A stretch of 64,000 bases of DNA from Pyrocephalus nanus (GCA_038380795.1 CM076266.1:16776145-16840144); one strand, 5' to 3'. Shown: positions 24,326 through 37,997, numbered from the stretch's first letter. The notes: a model not told the origin generated them from the sequence alone. Numbers and translations are program-made.

Positions 24326-26364
24326 AACCTGAGTTGTGATGATTCTTGGAACTTTGTTTTTCTTCTGAAGTTGCCTTTTATTCTTTATGGTTCCTATCAA
24401 TTCTGAAGTGTTTGGTACAAAGAGGAGAGGGAAAAGTGGAACCTTTCTTGTCTGCATCTGATTTCACTTATTCGTTTGTGGTGATAAGGATGAGGTGTAT
24501 CCAGAGATCTCCATTGCCATGGTTACATGAGCCTTCTTGTGAGAAGGACCCTTGTGAAATCAAAAATCCCAGCATACTCATGTGCTCACGGTCAATTCAA
24601 GGCTGCTGCCTTTCCTGTGTTTGCTGGAACAACTGTCTTCCTATATTTCCATTTCCTCCATTGAGGGCATTTATGGCTGCAGCATATTTGTATGAGGAAC
24701 ATTTGAGCTCTGCAGGATGGATTGCCTTCATCCTTGTGTTTTTCTAGGTGTTTCACTAAGTTCAATATGTCTCACTCAAAAGTGCTGGGTCTAGATCTAG
24801 GGGGACCCACCAGCCCTTTCCTTCCGACTGCATATCCTGAAGACAGATGTTTATCTGTGCGAGTTCCTCTTCTGCTTGGACCTAGCTGAAAAAGACTGTG
24901 AAGGGGGTTTTATCAGAGCTTGTGCTAGTGAGAAACCCAGATGGTTGTTCCCATTCTGACAGTCAGAGAAGACCTCAACTGAGGTTACCTTTGCTCCATC
25001 CAGATGGCTCTGGGGCAAACGTCCTGACTGACCTCACACCAGTTGAGGAGAGAAATTATGTCCTGCAGTGCAAAGAAATAGAAGATAATGAGAACATTGT
25101 ATGAATTCAAGCATGAAGGTCCCAAGGAAGTGCATTCTGGAAGCTAGTGCTTGCATATTTTATGAATGCCGTAATCTAACAGAAGATATAACTTGGTTTA
25201 GGGGGCAATGGATGGTAAAGTAAGTTAAAACAGACTGAGTTAAATGCTGCAGGGAGAAGTTACAGTGGACTGTGCCCCAAGAGATGGTTTGGTCTTTATG
25301 AGAACAGAGATGTGCTACATAAGATGTGGGAATTTGAGATGGTTTATTCTGCCGAGCCTTGTCAGACTATAGCAAAGGTAGTCATGGTCAGGACATAGCA
25401 GAAGCAAAGGCACTGCTTGCCACGGGAGATTTCAAAGGGGTCCTGGAGGTGAGAGATGGAGATAGAAACACATTTCTGTATGAGATACTGATGCTGCCTC
25501 TTATCTTCCTGCAGACAAAACTTGGAGCAGAACAGAGAGCTTGAGTTGTTTTATTAGTTTCCCTGGATCCAGCTGGATGGCTTAGCTGTGCATGACCTTT
25601 GCTTCTTATTTGCAGATTTCAGAGTTGGTGCTTCAGAATGGGTATTGCTTTGTTAGCAAAAGAAACACCTTTTACTCCAAAGTGCTGAGAGCCAAACAAA
25701 CACTGCTGGCTCAGTGGCAATCCAGTGCTGTGGTCTTAGCAAGCAGGCCTCTGCGTGACAGTGAGAAAGGAGCAAACAAAAACCCTCCTCCAGGCGACAA
25801 CTTAAGCAGGAGAGATAGGTTAGACTTGCCTCCTCCACTAAGGTGAGTGCCCCTAATTCTACCCCAGGAGTCCAGGGGAGGTGGTGGGAGAAGAGCTGGC
25901 AACCCTGCCCCTGTTTTTATCAACACCTCGTGCCCATCCACATTACACTGAGACTCATCAACACCACTCAGGCAGCATCAGCCTCTGTCCGGCCCTGGGT
26001 GGGTGCAGCCTGACTGGGGCAATCCAGGTCTGGGGCCAGATGGATACCACAGCTCTGCTGCATGGCTCTGTCTCACTGCTTCCTGCAGCCCTACTTTGCA
26101 GGATCCCCAACTCCCCACATGTCCTGGCTCTTTGTATGGGTTATGCATCGTGTGGGATGGTCACATGAGCAGGCATGCTAAATTTGTATCCACCTCCGTG
26201 TCCCACCCTGCCATGAAAAAGAAGAGGCTCGAGAGATGCGTTGGTGTAATAGCCCTTGCAGCTATTTTAGAAGCACTCCCACAGCAACTTGAAGGGCCGT
26301 GGTGCAGAGAAGAATCCTGCCTTCAGTTTCTATAGCTGTCATACAGGCTCACTTCATCATTACA

Positions 26365-26368
<4 letters not shown>

Positions 26369-26405
<37 letters not shown>
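26369..26405. repeat. 37-base A tract
   Basis: A near-perfect homopolymer follows TTACAAAATT and is followed by GTTAAATT; a second A13 run starts near 26444. It may be the tail of a retroposed sequence on the + strand or simply an expanded homopolymer. The flanking 200 bases upstream show no gene-like sequence I can name. Confidence 0.85.
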
Positions 26406-26408
<3 letters not shown>

Positions 26409-28092
26409 AAATTATGAACAAATATCCCACTGCTTCCCATTCTTAAAAAAAAAAAATAAATTTGAGAATGAAAATGGCAAATTCATTTGCTCACGCTGTT
26501 GTGTTCCAGTAAAGCTTTTAAGTCTTCACATTCAAAGAGATGCAGCAGGAAAAAGAATTGCTATTGAAGTTTTTTGTATAATTTCAAAACATTAAGAGGG
26601 TAATTGCTTGTAAAAGCCATAAAGGGGAGAGAGAACAAAAAAAAAAAAAAATCAGTCTAATTTTAGCTACTATTTTGGAAATGACTTTGCTTTTGAAAGT
26701 TAATATATTCTTTTACCAGAAAACTTGAATCAAGAAAAATATGTATCTTCTTAAGTCAACTGCTTACTCTGCTTGTAGGGACAAGGAGAAGAACAGCAAT
26801 GCTAAGTAATCCTGCACAAAGCAAGCTATGTGTCAGAGAAACAGGGCCTTCATTACTTCTTTTCAGAAGCCATTCCTTTTTCAGTATGGAGAACTCTTTT
26901 ATTAAACCTTACAGCCTGCATGGAAAAATAACCTTCTCATGCAAAGTGGCAGGTAGGTGCTGACTCTCTCTTGTCTTGCAAAACTGACTGTGCAAGACTC
27001 TGATTACTTTATTTGTGAAATGCTCTTGTGTGTCCGTGCCCTACCCAGAACTGCATTTTTCTTGCCCAGGGTGCTTGTCATCGATGTTTCTCTCCCATCA
27101 GTTGGCCCTGTTAATGCAGGCATGTCACGTGTCCCCCTCAGCAACCCTGTAGCCCACCAGCTGCAATCACACAGGCTCTGGCCAGCTCTCAAAAGAAGGA
27201 GGGATGAAAGAAGAAAAGAAACCCCCTCCTGGCAGGGGAAGATGGAGAGAGGGGCATGGGCATAAAATGCCCCTGTAAGCATCTTCTCTTTGGTTGTTTG
27301 TCTTTCCATTGTTCTGCAGTGATTAGAGGTGGCTCTGATGTGTCCAGCTTTACAGTGGTGCAAGCTGTTAATCCTGAGCAATAACCAGTGGAAGATGTTG
27401 GGAGCAGGAGAACACTCTTGTACTGCCATATCCTTCCCCCCCACCTTCTCTGTTTTGTTGCTGCTGCACTGACAAGTAAATGGCATTAGCTTCACTGTCA
27501 TATGAAAGTCATTAATCTAAGGAGCATAATAAGATTAATGTGAGATTTTATCCCCTTCTTGTTCCATTCTTCTTGAGAGTTAAAAAACCCCTAATAAATC
27601 CAATCCTTACTGACCTGGGGATATCTTAGCTATCTGGAATACTAGGCATCTGGCATAAAAAAAGAACCCTTCCCCTTACAGCACCATCAAGGAGGTAAAT
27701 TTAAAATCCCTGAAAACTCTGGAAGACGTTCATAGGACAGACTTTTTGTTACGCCGCTGGTTGAGCTGTCATTGCTTTCCCCAGAGCTTACTAAATCAGG
27801 ATGTGACTTGCTCAGTGCTCCTTTCCTCCCTAGATGATAATTATATCTGAATATTAAACATCCACATGGCTTACACAAGCTCCCTGATTAACAAAGCACT
27901 TACCCATGCAGCAGAAGGTGCTTGATTTCAGTTTGATAAACATGCACCTAAATTTAGGTGGGTGCTCATGGACCTAGCTAGATCAGGGTGGGCCTGTGTG
28001 AACAGGAAGGGAATTTTATCAGTTACTGAGTTTTCCCTACATGCTTGGACGCTATGCAAATAATGACTTTTTCATCTGATGTGTAATTGGAT

Positions 28093-28114
28093 CTGAAGTA
28101 ACTGGTTACTTCAG
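28093..28114. promoter_or_regulatory. Perfect 10-base inverted repeat with octamer motif nearby (possible enhancer)
   Basis: CTGAAGTAAC at 28093-28102 is exactly mirrored as GTTACTTCAG at 28105-28114 with a 2-base spacer. An exact octamer ATGCAAAT lies 32 bases upstream (28054-28061) and is followed by AATGA. The combination is compatible with a protein-binding element, but function is inferred from motifs only. Confidence 0.35.
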
Positions 28115-30032
28115 GAGACTGAACAAAATGCCATCTGATTATTCAACATCACTCCTGCTTCACGCATCTCTGGGACTTAACACAGAGGTTAAAAGAATTG
28201 AAATGAGAACCCTTCCTTTATGAAATCAGGCTGAAATTTGAGAGGAGAGTGGTGTCAAAAGCACAAGTGTGTTAGGGCAAGGCCAGGTATAAAATGGATA
28301 TTGGAACAGCCATGAATTTTTATAGTAAGGTGATTTCAAAGTGCTGAGTCAGAGAGTGCTGTCCTGTGGCAGCCTCACAAGGTTAAAAAGTACTGGACCC
28401 GGTTTCAAACTCATTTAGTGACATATATTTACACTTTATTTTCACTTCTTGCTGGGAGACCTTGAATGTCACTGAAGAGCAGAGCTGGTCTGGTGATGCT
28501 TAACTTGTAGCCATCCTTCTCCAAGTGGAGAGGTTGCTGTTGGAAGTAGGAGACTTTTCTGAGCTGATGTGTTTTTTCAACAGAGAGTTTCTCAGTTTTA
28601 CTGTAGTCACCTCGCTGGAGGTGCCATGTACAGAAGAGTAGCTGTTGTGGTTTTATACTCTCTTGGAAGAGCCAAACAAGCCTCTCATTTTGGGAGGTTC
28701 ACGCAAACACTCTCTCATCCTGTTTGCCTCTTGTTTATTAACCATCTCCTAAAGGATGTGACCTATGGGACAGCCACAAAGCTGGGTGACTCAGTGCTGT
28801 GTTTTCCAAGCAGGATGCTTGCCTGTAGTATGGCTACAAGACATCAGTGCATGTAGAGGAGGAGAGGGAAAAGAGATACCCAACATAAGTTTGCCAAGAG
28901 ATGCAGCCAAGGGCAGGCTTTCTTTCCTGTGACATTTAAGGATCTGTCTTGAATGACTTTATTTCAGTTGTTATTAGAGGATTTTTGCAGCCTGATTGAG
29001 TGCCATAGTTAAATTCTCCCTTGATGAAACCTCATGAGTCTAATTTTAATCTTGTAGGCAACATGGTGTTTCAGCCTAAACTGATTATGTTTTGGGATTC
29101 CTCTGGGTTGTTTTTAGGGAGAGGGAGACTGGTTGTCTTTTGTTTAATAAGAGGCAGCACTTTTTTATAAGTCTGTATCCTCTCGGTTTTTCTTGCAGTG
29201 CCTCAGATTTAATATCCCCTTCCCACCTACCTCCCCCAAGGGGTGAAGGCACCCTGGAGATCTTTGCTGTCCCACCAGCAGGCCACGTGCACGTGGGCAG
29301 CTGAGCCTCTGAGACTTCACTCCCTGCCAATTAGCAGGGAGTTTGTATTGTCAGGGTAGGTTTTGAATAAGTAGGGAAAAGTCATGTAAGAAATTGCCAG
29401 GCTTCAAAAAAACCACCTTTTCCATAAATGCTTAAAATGAGGACACTGAGGATGCAGGCACAGTACCTTGTGCAAAGCTGCTGACTGCTTGTGTCTTTCC
29501 CAGAGGAAAATGACTCATCCACAAGGTTTTCCCAGGGCACAGCTTCCCGCTCCCCCCCTACAAGCAGCAGAAGCCTGGTGCATTTGAAAAGTCTTGGAGA
29601 TGCGAGCAGAGAAACATGGGAAAGGTTTCTCTGCCAGGAGTATGACATTTAAAGAGCACCAGTAGGATTATTTCGGCTGTTTTTCACCCGCAAAGGTCCC
29701 TCTGCACATGTTGCTTGACTCACAATACCCTCTGTCAGTCTCTGACATCTCTCAAAGCCCTCCGTTTCCCCTTTCTGTCCCCAACCCAGGGTGGCTACAG
29801 TGATACTTTAGACCTATCCACTATTTAGTTTATCCCAAATAGTGAAAGTACAACTCAGCCAAGCTGGCTGTCACATAAACCTTTGTTTCAGTGACAGGTT
29901 GTGCTTGGTTCTCTCATTTCCAGTATAGATTAAGGTCCATTGAAAACTGAGGTTGAAGCATTACAGTGGGCTGGCTTTTGGGTGGCCTCTACAGCACCTG
30001 ATGAGGTTTTTTCAGCCCATGTGCAGGTGGAT

Positions 30033-30065
30033 GCACACACACAAACACACGCACACACACACGCA
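30033..30065. repeat. Interrupted CA microsatellite
   Basis: CACACACACAAACACACG followed by CACACACACACGCAAAGG, with a few A/G interruptions. Intergenic. Confidence 0.85.
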
Positions 30066-32212
30066 AAGGGTGCAAGTTGTCCAGACCCCTTTTCCCAGGA
30101 AACCAGTCTGAAACCAGCACATGTACTGCTTGGCAGTGTCAGATGCTCCAGTGGGCAGCACTGAAGTGAGAAGGGACAGAGGGCATCAGAGCTGATGGAG
30201 GCTGGCAGGTTAGCAGGGCTGGATAGGAGAGGATGTGAGGAGAGGAGGTTGGGGCAACATGAATGAGACCACAAAAAGCATTGTGTACCTGCAGCCATGC
30301 TCAGACACAAAGATGAAGTAAGGACAGCAGCCTTACTTTAGATTTTTTTTGATATTTTGAACCAAGGCTGTTATGCCTTGTGGAAGTGCCCTGTTGTCAT
30401 GTGTGAGCTGCATCACTGTGTTTTCATCACCTTGAATCCACTGGAAGAAGCAGCATGGTGCCAGTGTGGGTGCTCCACCCAGCAGAAAAGCAAGGGGACC
30501 AGTGGTGTGATGCCAGGAAAGTGTCAGTGGTTCTGTTGGAAAATGCCACCTAAAGAAGTTTTAATGCATGCATAAAAAAATGTGTGCATTTAGCTAAATT
30601 ATTGATTCAATAAGGGCAACTGAGCAGCTCAAGTAACTGGAATTTCCTGCTGATGACTTTTGGACTGTCCCAACTGGGTCATGGTTCTTCTGAAGAGAAT
30701 TAGTATTTTAGGGCCCTTTTTGAGTTCTAAGATTTGAAGCGCCATAAAAAATTGTAATTTGAACTAAGTGTTAATTACTTAATTTTATTTTTTAAATTAT
30801 TTTTTAGTTTTTCACTTTTTATTGGACCATTTTTTTTCCGCAGAAAAGGAACCAAACTGCAGCAGTCTGGATACCCTCGACTGATCAGAAATTCTGGTCT
30901 TAGCGCAGCCCTAGAATCTCCTCACCAAACCTGCCTAGCCTGAGGAAGACCATCCTGCCTGGCCATATAAGTGACTTGCAGCAACAACTCCAACAATCAG
31001 TAACTCAGGCAGAATGAATGGCAGTATTTTCATCTAAATACATTTCTCATAAGCTGATTTGTTGAAAATGGCAGTCCAATCCCCCAAATATTGTAGCTTA
31101 CACAGGACTGGCTGCAGTCATGAGTCAAAGCTGTCTTTGCAGGGGGGGGGAAGGAAAGCAAGTAGCAATTGCCTTCATTGATTTGGTTCGATTTTAATCA
31201 AACCCAAGTCACTTTTATATTCCCAGAAATGAGGAGGCTTCTCAGCAACAGGCTTCTGAAAAGGGGTTCCTGAATTAAGCTAATTAGTCAAGTGACTGGT
31301 GAGTGTTTGTTCAGATCACCCTGGCTGGAAAAAAAACAAAGCATTGTGGATTTAATAAATTTGAACATGCAGAGCAAAGAAATTAAACACAGCCAGCAGC
31401 AGCGCTGGGGTCAACTTGGACCTGAGCACAAACACCCTGCAAGCTGTCCTGTCTATTCCAGGGTGGGCATCAAGTGTCTACCATGCCATGCGAGCCCTTG
31501 CCAAGTCGGAATTGCCACCTGCAATTTTCTAGTGCTTTACACAGCGTAATTTCATACAGGTTTATACAATGACAGACAAGGAGGTGTGTGGCAGGGTGGA
31601 GAATTACTTCCTTCTCATGTTTTGATGAGGCTTGATAGACCCTTGATGCTGAGTTTTGCAGGGACTCAGCAGGGTACTGCTACAACAGCCCTGCAGGGCT
31701 GAGCCCCCCAGCAGAGGTACTGGCAGATATTTTGGCACGATGCCTTGCTAGAGAGGTGCTCCAGAAGAGGCATTTTGAGTAGCTTTGCATTATCTGCCCC
31801 GGCACAATAATTCCTCCTTGGAGGCTGAAAAAGATGACTTTTCCTTGTGGGAGCATCTCCAGTCACCAAATGGCTCCCCAGTTGTGCTGCCGAGTGGGGT
31901 GGCTGTCTAGGAAGGTCATCTTGTGGGAGCAAGTGTTTCCTGATGTTGTCAGCATCCTTGTGGTTGTGAGCCCTCACACCCTGTGCCAAATCCAGGAGCT
32001 CAGAGGTGTCTCCTTTGCACCCCATAATTGCTGGATAGGGCTGAAGCTGCACTTTCCATACTGTGAAGAGAAGGAAGGCATGTCTGTAACTGGCTGGTTG
32101 GCCAAGTTCCTTATGGAAATTAGCATCTTAGTGCTACTGAGACCATCTTGTCTTACTAACAGCATATCAGGGCACCCAAGATGCTGTAGGAACACAATTT
32201 TATTCCATGTAT

Positions 32213-32260
32213 TAAAAAAAAAAAAACAAAAAAAAACCAAACAAACAAAAAAAAAAAATT
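32213..32260. repeat. A/CAAA low-complexity run
   Basis: A12, then CAAAAAAAAACC, AAACAAACAAA and A12. It resembles an expanded poly(A) or CAAA microsatellite. Confidence 0.85.
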
Positions 32261-35200
32261 ATAGTATGGTGGGATGAGAACTCATAGGTGTTGCCCATTT
32301 ATTAATGGACTGATAACTCTCTTGGTGATACATTAGCACATTAAAAAAAAAGCATTTTCCAGCCTCTTGAACATGTTAGTGAAGGCCAATTTCTATCAGC
32401 CTTCTTTACACTTTTCCAGCTTCTGAAGCCTGCTGATGCAGACTTCCGTGGGCAGCTATCCCTGTGTCCCAGCCAGTTTGGTAATGCTCTGTGTCTTCTT
32501 CCAGCACACACTGGGAGATAGGTATGCTCATCTTCAAGAAATGAACTGCATTAGTAAAGTAAGAGAGGATTTGATTCTACTGTTGCAATGAAGATAATAA
32601 ATATTCATCTCTGAAAGACAGAAGTGGATGTGAAGATGATAAAACCGGTGTGCAAGACTGGAGCAACAGGTGCTGAATAACTCATGAAGAGGATACTGGG
32701 ATTTAGTAATGGCATTGAGAAATGTAATGTCTTGCATGAACTGTTCCCTGCAAACAGAGAATAAACTCCAATCAGTTCCCCCTGGTATGAACACAAAGAA
32801 TAACTCCCAGCCATCTGTTACACTTAGGACAAATGCAGGATTAATATATTGTGGTTTTTGTTGGCCTGTACTGTACCTTCCTCATTGTCGTCTGAACCTC
32901 CAGGGGATGGGAAGGTCTTTTTAATTAATTCTCCTAATTCAAGCACCTGTGGCTGATTTATACTCAATCTAGGGCCTGATTCTGCAGGGCAAGAGCTGAC
33001 TTTGGTGAGGTGCAACACTTTCCAAATCCCCAGCAGAGGGGAATTACTGGATCTTATTCTCCAATATAAGCAGCAAGACTATTCAAAAGATCTCTAATGG
33101 CTTTTTCCCAGTGTAGCTAAGACTTTGTTGCTCATAAGTGCTGCAGATTCAACACAGCGAAAATGCACCTTCTAGAGATGGATGCATGCTTGTTTCATCC
33201 ATGGGTGACAGAATGACCTGGAAGAAGAGAGAAGAAAATTATGTCAGGAGGAGCGGGGGATTTTGCCAAAAGATCACATCTCTGCCTACCCTGGCAAGAG
33301 GATGATTCATCCTTTACCTCCTCAAGCAGCAAAGGCTTCAGTTGGTCCCCAGCAGCTCTTTCAGATTGGTTTGCCCTCTCCCCAGATCCTCTGCAGTGAC
33401 CAGCCTGCTTCTAATGTAGGAAACAGTTTGTCCTGGGAACAGTTCTAGCAAGTGCAGGCATGCACAGGGGCTGACATCGTGGTCTTGTTCCTCTCGGGCA
33501 GTACCACAACGCTGGGTTACACCTGGGAAGCTGAGGGGCCAAGCAGTGGACACACAAGTGGGGCCAGCAGCCAGGGTTTGGGGGTCCCTGCCCTCCCCAG
33601 ACAGTGAGGTCAAGTAGGTGTGATGGATAGGCCATTCAATGGGTCACAGCACCTTTCCCACTCACAGCTGAATCACCAAAAAAATAAAGTTCTCAAACAA
33701 TCAGGCAATATTTTAAAATGAACAGTTACAATAAGCCCTTGTCCTGCTGAGATCACAGCTCCAGGGCTTGTTCTGCTGCTTAACCCCTCCGCTGCTGGTG
33801 GGCATGAGCCCATGTCTAGGCAGGTTGTGTCCACCCCTGCATGCACAGCTTTCCTTCAGGAGTGACTGTATCCTGCCTCTTCCACCCTGGGGCACAATCC
33901 TCCTATGAGCAAACCCAGCAAACCTTGTCAAAGACGTTTACTGGAGAAGCTGGTCTCACACTGCCCAGCTCCCTGAACCAAAGCAACACACATAACAGCT
34001 GTGCTCTGGGATGGATAGCAAAGTGCCTCTTGAATTCCTCAGGACAATGGCTGAAGTAAATTAACACTTTTGTTTATTTTTATCTATCGTGTGAGATAGA
34101 TAGAAGTACATGGAAATGACATTTAGTTATTACAACCAAAATTGACTTTTAAAATTGAAGAGAAATCCTGTCGAGCCCCTCAAGTTGAAAACTTGTTCCT
34201 TGAAATGCACAAGAAAGTTTTTCAAGATTAATTGTCCTTTTGAATCTACATTGAATCTTTCTTTCTCCTTGTATGGAAGATATGCCAAAAAAAACCAATA
34301 AGCCTTCAAATTAAATATTGCAGATAGATAAATTAAGAGATAAAATATTTTTTTCTTTAGTAAAGGGGAAAAGGAATGTGCTTCCTTTTTTTTTTCCCCC
34401 CTGTAAATGCGATAGAAGAAATGTCTTTCCAGACAGGACTCTTTTCTGCCAGGATGTATCTGGTGTGTGTGCATGCATGCATACAGGTGGAGTTTTCTTT
34501 CAGCAAAAACAGAGAGTAATTCTGCCTGTCTCACTGCTCATCTCTGAAAATTCTGAAAGAACATTTTTATGTTACAGCACTTGGTATGTCCCAAGTGCTC
34601 CAAACAGAAGTGAGCAGCTTTAAGGAATAATGAAAACCTTAGCTACCTGTGTCCCGGGAATGTGAACCACTCCTGCAAATAGAGTAAGTGGCTTCTGTTG
34701 GAGAGGTTATACTTTCTCAGAAATGCCTTAGGAGAGGGCTAAAATGCAAGGGGAAGCTCTAAACATGAGTGCCACTGGATGGCTGGAGTGGAAAGGCAGA
34801 AAGCGCCACTGAAAAGGCTGAGGACCCACCACTCATGCCCTGGAGGACAAATGTTACCATCTGGTTGACTGCACTAGGCCAAGAAGAGCAAAGGCCAGAG
34901 TACAGGCGAAAATGGAAAGATTCCATGACATATTTACTTAATCTGCGGCGGCAATTAGCAAGTCAAAATTTAGTAAATTAAGTCTTGTGTCTTATCTCAG
35001 CAATTCAGTGGTTTAAAATTTGACAGATCTTTTGGGGGAAATTTTGCTGGCTATCCTTGCCATAGCAAATCCAAAACAGCCCCTCAGATAGCACATATTC
35101 ACCTGTGTTCTGATTTATCTTTGTGAGACGAAGTGAATGATTAATTTTCACCTGGATACCGTAATCTCACACCATCAGATAAGCTTTTCTATCAGCCTGC

Positions 35201-37997
35201 TTTCCTTTGGCCTGCTTACTCACCATCTGCTCTGGGGGGAGTGAAAACCACCTTGAGAGACCCTGAATGGCAGCTCAACAGCAGTGTGTAGGACACACGC
35301 CAAACAGCCCCAATCCCTAGGGCAAAGCAATGCACCTCTGACTTTGTCTCCTGATGCTCTTCTGAGATCTACAGCTAAATGTGGAGGATCTGTGGTGGTA
35401 CAGAGCATCCTCCCTCTTGCATCCTGGGTAGAATTGTTAAGCATTCATCAGCATTGAAGAAAACAAGCCCACTGTGCTAAGGGAGCCCTTTAGTAAGGTG
35501 GGTCCTTCTCAGGCAGGCAGGGGAGCACTAAGTATAGGTACCATTCTAGGTGCTGTGTCCAGGCACAGTTGGGGCTTGGGAGCCCATGGAGCTGCTGGCA
35601 CTCTTGGCAGGAGTAGGATTGGGTCACCTCTGAAAACACAAGCCTGATAAATATAGGTAGAGTTTTAGTTAAAAGTTACAGCTTACCTTCATCTGCAGTA
35701 GCTGTAGTTATTTTTGCTAATCATCAAAAGAAACTGGATGTAGGATTAAAGCAAAGGAATTATCTAGACACATGAATTATGAATTTTGCATCATGAATTA
35801 TTGCCTAAAATAGCATGATGCACCAAATGCATCTAGGGCAAGTGTTCTTTAGTTTTCAAGGGCTGGAAATGACACTAGCTTTGGGGAAAAGAAATAGTTT
35901 CTTTTATATCTCAGAAAAAGATTGGCAACCTATTTGGCATCCAATAGTTCCTAATCTCTTTACACAACTTTTGAAACAGCTGTGCTTCTGGGTTTCGGCT
36001 GCTCATCTTGAAAGGCCTCACTGGGATTTGATTTTCAGAAGGTCAGTGCTAAGCATTTGGCAAAACCCAGCTGTCCTCGGGGAAACAGAAAACCAAACAC
36101 TGAGACACCCAAACTCAGATGGTTACTTTTGGACAGCAACATGACTCTATGTATCTTTCCTACCTCTTGTCACTTCCTCATTGTTAAATGCACAAGAACT
36201 TGCCATATGGCATCATTAAAATTTCTTAGCCAACCTTCATGGTTTCCACATCAGAGTTATGGGGCAGAAGACTTGTATCTGGAGGACTTTCAAAGAATTT
36301 GGCTACAGAGGGTGAAAAGGGGAAAGGCTTGGGTACAAGAAAAACACTGGTGAGATGTAGATACCCATATTACTGGATAGCTGCATAAATAACTTATTAG
36401 CCTGGCTAGGGCTCTCAGGCTTATCCTACTTGGTGTTAACCACAGACATTCTGATGGGAAATCCTCTTATAGGCTGTGATCCACTTCTGCCCCAGCCTGA
36501 AACAAACTTTGGTCTGCTGCCTGCCCAGCTCCTAATGCAAAATGAAATTCCCTATCCTGCACGCTATCTTTTCTCTGGACTTTTACCAACACTACTATCA
36601 CTGTATCGCTCAGAGGCAAGATTATTCAGACTCCCCGCTGGGGATCTGCAGCATCACTGCTGCACAGAACGGAGCACACCCAGAGACTGCAAATAGAGAT
36701 GTTTCTGATATGCATGGAATAGATTTGGGCATACCCAGCTATACAATTATTATCATTTCTGCTTCCTGAAAAACATTCCTTGGCATCTGATCACTGCTGA
36801 AAGTGACGGCTTGTTTGTGTTCAGTTCTGAGCCCTGAGAGCTCTGTCACTGAAGAGTGACACGCTGCTGGGGTGTCTGTCTGCCATTTTTGTGAGACTGA
36901 GAGAGCTGCATTCTCTTTGGTCCCCAAAATGCATTTTAACTTAGTCATCCTTCCAGGAGTGATGGAGAGGCTCCCTTTTCCGTCAGTTGGTGTAGTTCAG
37001 AGGGTGAAAGTCTCTCAGGCCCCACTTTATTATCTTCTGGGTATAGTGTTAGAACAAGATGTTTACTTGATCTTTTCATTTTGAGAAACTACTCCAATGA
37101 GGGGAAGGAGTTTTATTGGATGTTATTTAACATCCTCAAGCTTTGTTGCTTATTTATGTTGGTTGCTTTAAATATACATGAATGCTGATGTTAAATGACG
37201 AACGGTGGTGAACAAGTAACAGGGAGAAAAAAGTCCACAGATACTCCAGTGTTAATTTGTTCTCTAAGCCAAGAAGATGAGGGAGATACTACTTCTATGT
37301 CACACTTCAGTAAAACCTGGGTTACATTCCTGACTCCTCCTCTTTCTTCTTATTCGCTGATTGTACAACAATCACCTATATTATTTAGGCAAAGAAAAGA
37401 GTATCCCTGTGGTGTCCAGCAGCTTGATGTAAGTACAAATTAAAAATTGAAAAAAAAAAAAAGGAACAGAAAAGTCTGAGCCATACATTTTTGTGGCTGT
37501 GGTCATACCTGTGCAGAAAAAGGAGATGGGTCCAGCATCAGCAGACTTGGAGTCCTTCATCTTGGAAGACTGATTGTTTTGCAAGACAGAAGATTACCTG
37601 CTCATTTTGTCTGAACAAGTTAGTTGGGTAGATTTTGCTCGTGCCTATGCCTATACCCCTCATATTTAAATAACCTTTTACTGAACACATATCAGGGTTC
37701 AAAAGGATTCAATAACTCATTGAAATATATTACAGCTCTTTTTTATGCATCCAGGGCAAGAGCAGAAAGACGTCAGAAAGGTATTATAAGAGAGTGAACA
37801 TTTATCTGAAATGCTATTTATATTTCATTGAATTGGCTGAAAAGGACTGTGGAAGGCCAATAATGAGTGAGGGAGGCAGGCAGCCGTCCCACTAAGCACA
37901 AAGGATGGCATCTTGATGGATGATTTAATGACTCCAACATGTGTGGAGGGGCCAGAGACCACGCGGAAATATCCTGTGTTCAGGACACAGCTTGAAT

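Larger units (their letters stand above)
23210..24345 (+). other. ELMO1: ELMO1 3' untranslated region with two poly(A) signals
   Basis: The stretch follows the ELMO1 stop directly and has no credible coding frame. It holds a 21-base A tract (23266-23286) soon after the stop. A proximal AATAAA lies at 23536-23541 and a distal AATAAA at 24320-24325 (GAATAAAAACCTG), followed by T- and GT-rich sequence suited to cleavage near 24340-24350. The part from about 24020 to 24345 is AT-rich with several ATTTA/TTTTTATTTT runs, typical of a stability-regulating UTR. The two signals suggest short (about 0.35 kb) and long (about 1.1 kb) 3'UTR forms. The end is inferred from the signal, not observed. Confidence 0.8.
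24346..32209. other. Intergenic, ELMO1-AOAH, first part
   Basis: No recognisable gene on either strand. The longest open frame (165 codons, minus, 27004-27501) has no signal peptide, domain, splice context or biased composition that would support it. It contains a long A tract at 26369-26405, an octamer motif and inverted repeat at 28054-28114, a CA-rich run near 30033-30065 and a G9 run at 31142-31150. Confidence 0.75.

Noticed and set aside
26299..26595. 98-codon frame with a run of lysines
   Set aside because: The lysines come from the A37 tract; not a protein.
27004..27501. 165-codon minus-strand open frame, the longest uninterrupted one in the window
   Set aside because: Intergenic, low-complexity in places, no recognisable domain, no promoter or splice context. 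Length is within chance expectation for 64 kb read in six frames.
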